A stretch of DNA of 5,717 nt from an uncultured Clostridia bacterium. Its GTDB lineage: Bacteria; Bacillota_A; Clostridia; Christensenellales; Aristaeellaceae. The stretch spans positions 1-5,717 of the forward strand of contig CAMVBO010000136.1 in assembly GCA_947165745.1 (NCBI GenBank), in the 5' to 3' direction. Position 1 is the first letter of the stretch, and each line of letters starts with the position of its first letter. Positions 5,365 to 5,717 of this stretch are shown here, one piece after another. The translations under genes were made by a program, and so were the position numbers. The notes under the pieces were generated by a model. That model did not search any database, was not told the origin of the DNA, and was given only the letters and a program-made list of their open reading frames with translations.

Positions 5365-5537
5365 TTCGCTATGGGCCGTGTTGCCGTGTTTTTCGGTGTA
5401 TTGAAAAGTCCGTATTTGCAGGGGTTTTCATCCATCGTGTACTGTGCTGTATTATTGTCTTTTATCGTGTTTGCGGTCAAAACTGCGGTCAATTGTGGGC
5501 CGTTTTGCGGCCTTTTATGGCAAAATGAGAATCAATG
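5365..5537. other. non-coding stretch inside the presumed element end
   Basis: I see no convincing gene. The only structured parts are a tandem pair of 9-bp direct repeats (5472-5492) and a short GGCCG/CGGCC hairpin (about 5499-5513). The open frames crossing this stretch on either strand have no ribosome site and run through the tRNA remnant and terminator, so they are probably not translated. Confidence 0.5.
5472..5492. repeat. two tandem 9-bp direct repeats, possible integrase arm sites
   Basis: TGCGGTCAA occurs at 5472-5480 and again at 5484-5492, a 12-bp period. The pair lies about 110 bp inside the presumed element from the tRNA-end core. Tyrosine integrases bind short direct repeats placed like this. 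The role is inferred from position only; two copies of 9 bp are weak evidence. Confidence 0.4.
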
Positions 5538-5571
5538 AAAAAAGGGCGGCAACCCTTGACAGGCTACCGCC
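5538..5571 (-). terminator. rho-independent terminator, minus strand
   Basis: On the minus strand GGCGGTAGCC (5571-5562) pairs over all ten positions with GGTTGCCGCC (5554-5545), using two G-U wobbles possible only in minus-strand RNA. The loop has 7 nt, and a C and six T follow (5543-5538). It would end a leftward transcript entering from beyond the right edge, perhaps from an integrase or another element gene not in the window. Confidence 0.82.
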
Positions 5572-5584
5572 GATGCTGTACAAT
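5556..5584 (+). promoter_or_regulatory. consensus promoter of the small RNA
   Basis: A perfect TTGACA (5556-5561), a 17-bp spacer and TACAAT (5579-5584). Transcription should start near G5591. The -35 hexamer falls exactly in the loop of the opposite-strand terminator hairpin. Confidence 0.8.
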
Positions 5585-5590
5585 GGAGTT

Positions 5591-5667
5591 GGACACGAGG
5601 CGCTCCCGCCTTGGTTTCCCTAAACAGAAGCTCCCGAGTAGCCGCTAACTACCCGGGAGCCTTTTTC
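5591..5667 (+). ncRNA. predicted small RNA, about 75 nt
   Basis: A consensus promoter and a terminator bracket a transcript with no open frame of useful size, so it is called as a small non-coding RNA. It would fold into three successive hairpins: AGGCG-CTCC-CGCCT (5598-5611), GTTT-CCCT-AAAC (5614-5625) and the terminator (5630-5660). The first two loops are C-rich (CUCC and CCCU), the kind of loop that Firmicutes small RNAs such as RsaE/RoxS use to pair with GGAGG ribosome sites. It is also antisense to any leftward transcript running to the terminator at 5538-5571, so it could be an antisense regulator of the presumed mobile element. I do not recognise a known RNA family. The boundaries are inferred. 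Confidence 0.62.
5630..5667 (+). terminator. rho-independent terminator of the small RNA
   Basis: GCTCCCG (5630-5636) pairs with CGGGAGC (5654-5660), and after one A/C mismatch GTAG (5638-5641) pairs with CTAC (5649-5652) around a 7-nt loop. Five T follow at 5662-5666. Confidence 0.85.
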
Positions 5668-5717
5668 ATCTTCTACGTGTACCGAAATAAATCGTCAACG
5701 CGAGACTTGCAACGGCA

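Noticed and set aside
5193..5492. Minus-strand frame of 99 residues over the tRNA remnant
   Set aside because: It runs through the tRNA 3' end, a terminator and three hairpins, and has no ribosome site. Its IVPATVHRAS segment is only the translated GNRA-hairpin repeat. The plus-strand frame at 5212-5538 is rejected likewise.
5472..5492. CRISPR array suggested by tandem repeats
   Set aside because: Only two 9-bp copies at a 12-bp period, far too short and too close together, and no Cas-like gene is present.
5673..5717. Possible C-terminal codons of a minus-strand gene entering from the right edge
   Set aside because: Only about 14 codons (ending RVDDLFRYT and a stop) are available. Another frame is also open there, so nothing supports one over the other.

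Overview
The window is GC-rich DNA from what is most likely a gut-type Clostridia (Oscillospiraceae, Lachnospiraceae or a relative). This is inferred from the AGGAGG-type ribosome sites, sigma-A-type promoters, a Clostridia-style membrane sensor paired with an HD-GYP protein, an AzgA/PbuG-type purine permease, and short U-tailed terminators. No 16S gene or other decisive marker is present. All protein genes recognised here lie on the minus strand, so the window is transcribed right to left.

Layout from left to right. 1-654 is the first 218 codons of an NCS2-family (AzgA/PbuG-like) purine permease that continues beyond the left edge. 740-909 holds a small palindromic element without a transposase (MITE-like, flanked by GATT on both sides) between the permease and the next gene. 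925-2622 is a complete 7TM-PAS-HD-GYP protein, a predicted membrane-bound cyclic-di-GMP phosphodiesterase. 2660-4544 is one sensor gene split by a run of eight G. Its N-terminal part has a membrane anchor and an extracellular carbohydrate-binding-like domain. Its C-terminal part has a second membrane segment, a PAS-like region and a histidine-kinase core in which the phospho-accepting His and the key ATP-binding motifs are gone. The sensor and the HD-GYP gene are 37 bp apart behind a single promoter (TTAACA-17-TATACT), so they look like a two-gene signalling operon: an outside-facing pseudokinase sensor and a c-di-GMP-degrading output.

From 4651 to the right end the sequence is a lower-GC, mosaic, mostly non-coding region. 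It contains the 5' part of a CHAP/NlpC-P60-like cysteine peptidase gene with a strong promoter but truncated after about 67 codons. It also contains two copies of a GNRA-tetraloop hairpin, each followed by a minus-strand terminator, and a cluster of further hairpins. One hairpin copy directly abuts the 3' end (T-loop to CCA) of a tRNA, probably tRNA-Leu, whose 5' part is absent. This looks like the distal attachment site of an integrative element extending to the right; a tandem 9-bp repeat about 110 bp inside could be integrase arm sites. Further right, a consensus promoter and a terminator define an unrecognised small RNA of about 75 nt on the plus strand. Its -35 hexamer sits in the loop of an oppositely oriented terminator.

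The most interesting items are the pseudokinase/HD-GYP pair with its G8 frame break, the element boundary at the tRNA 3' end, and the predicted small RNA.
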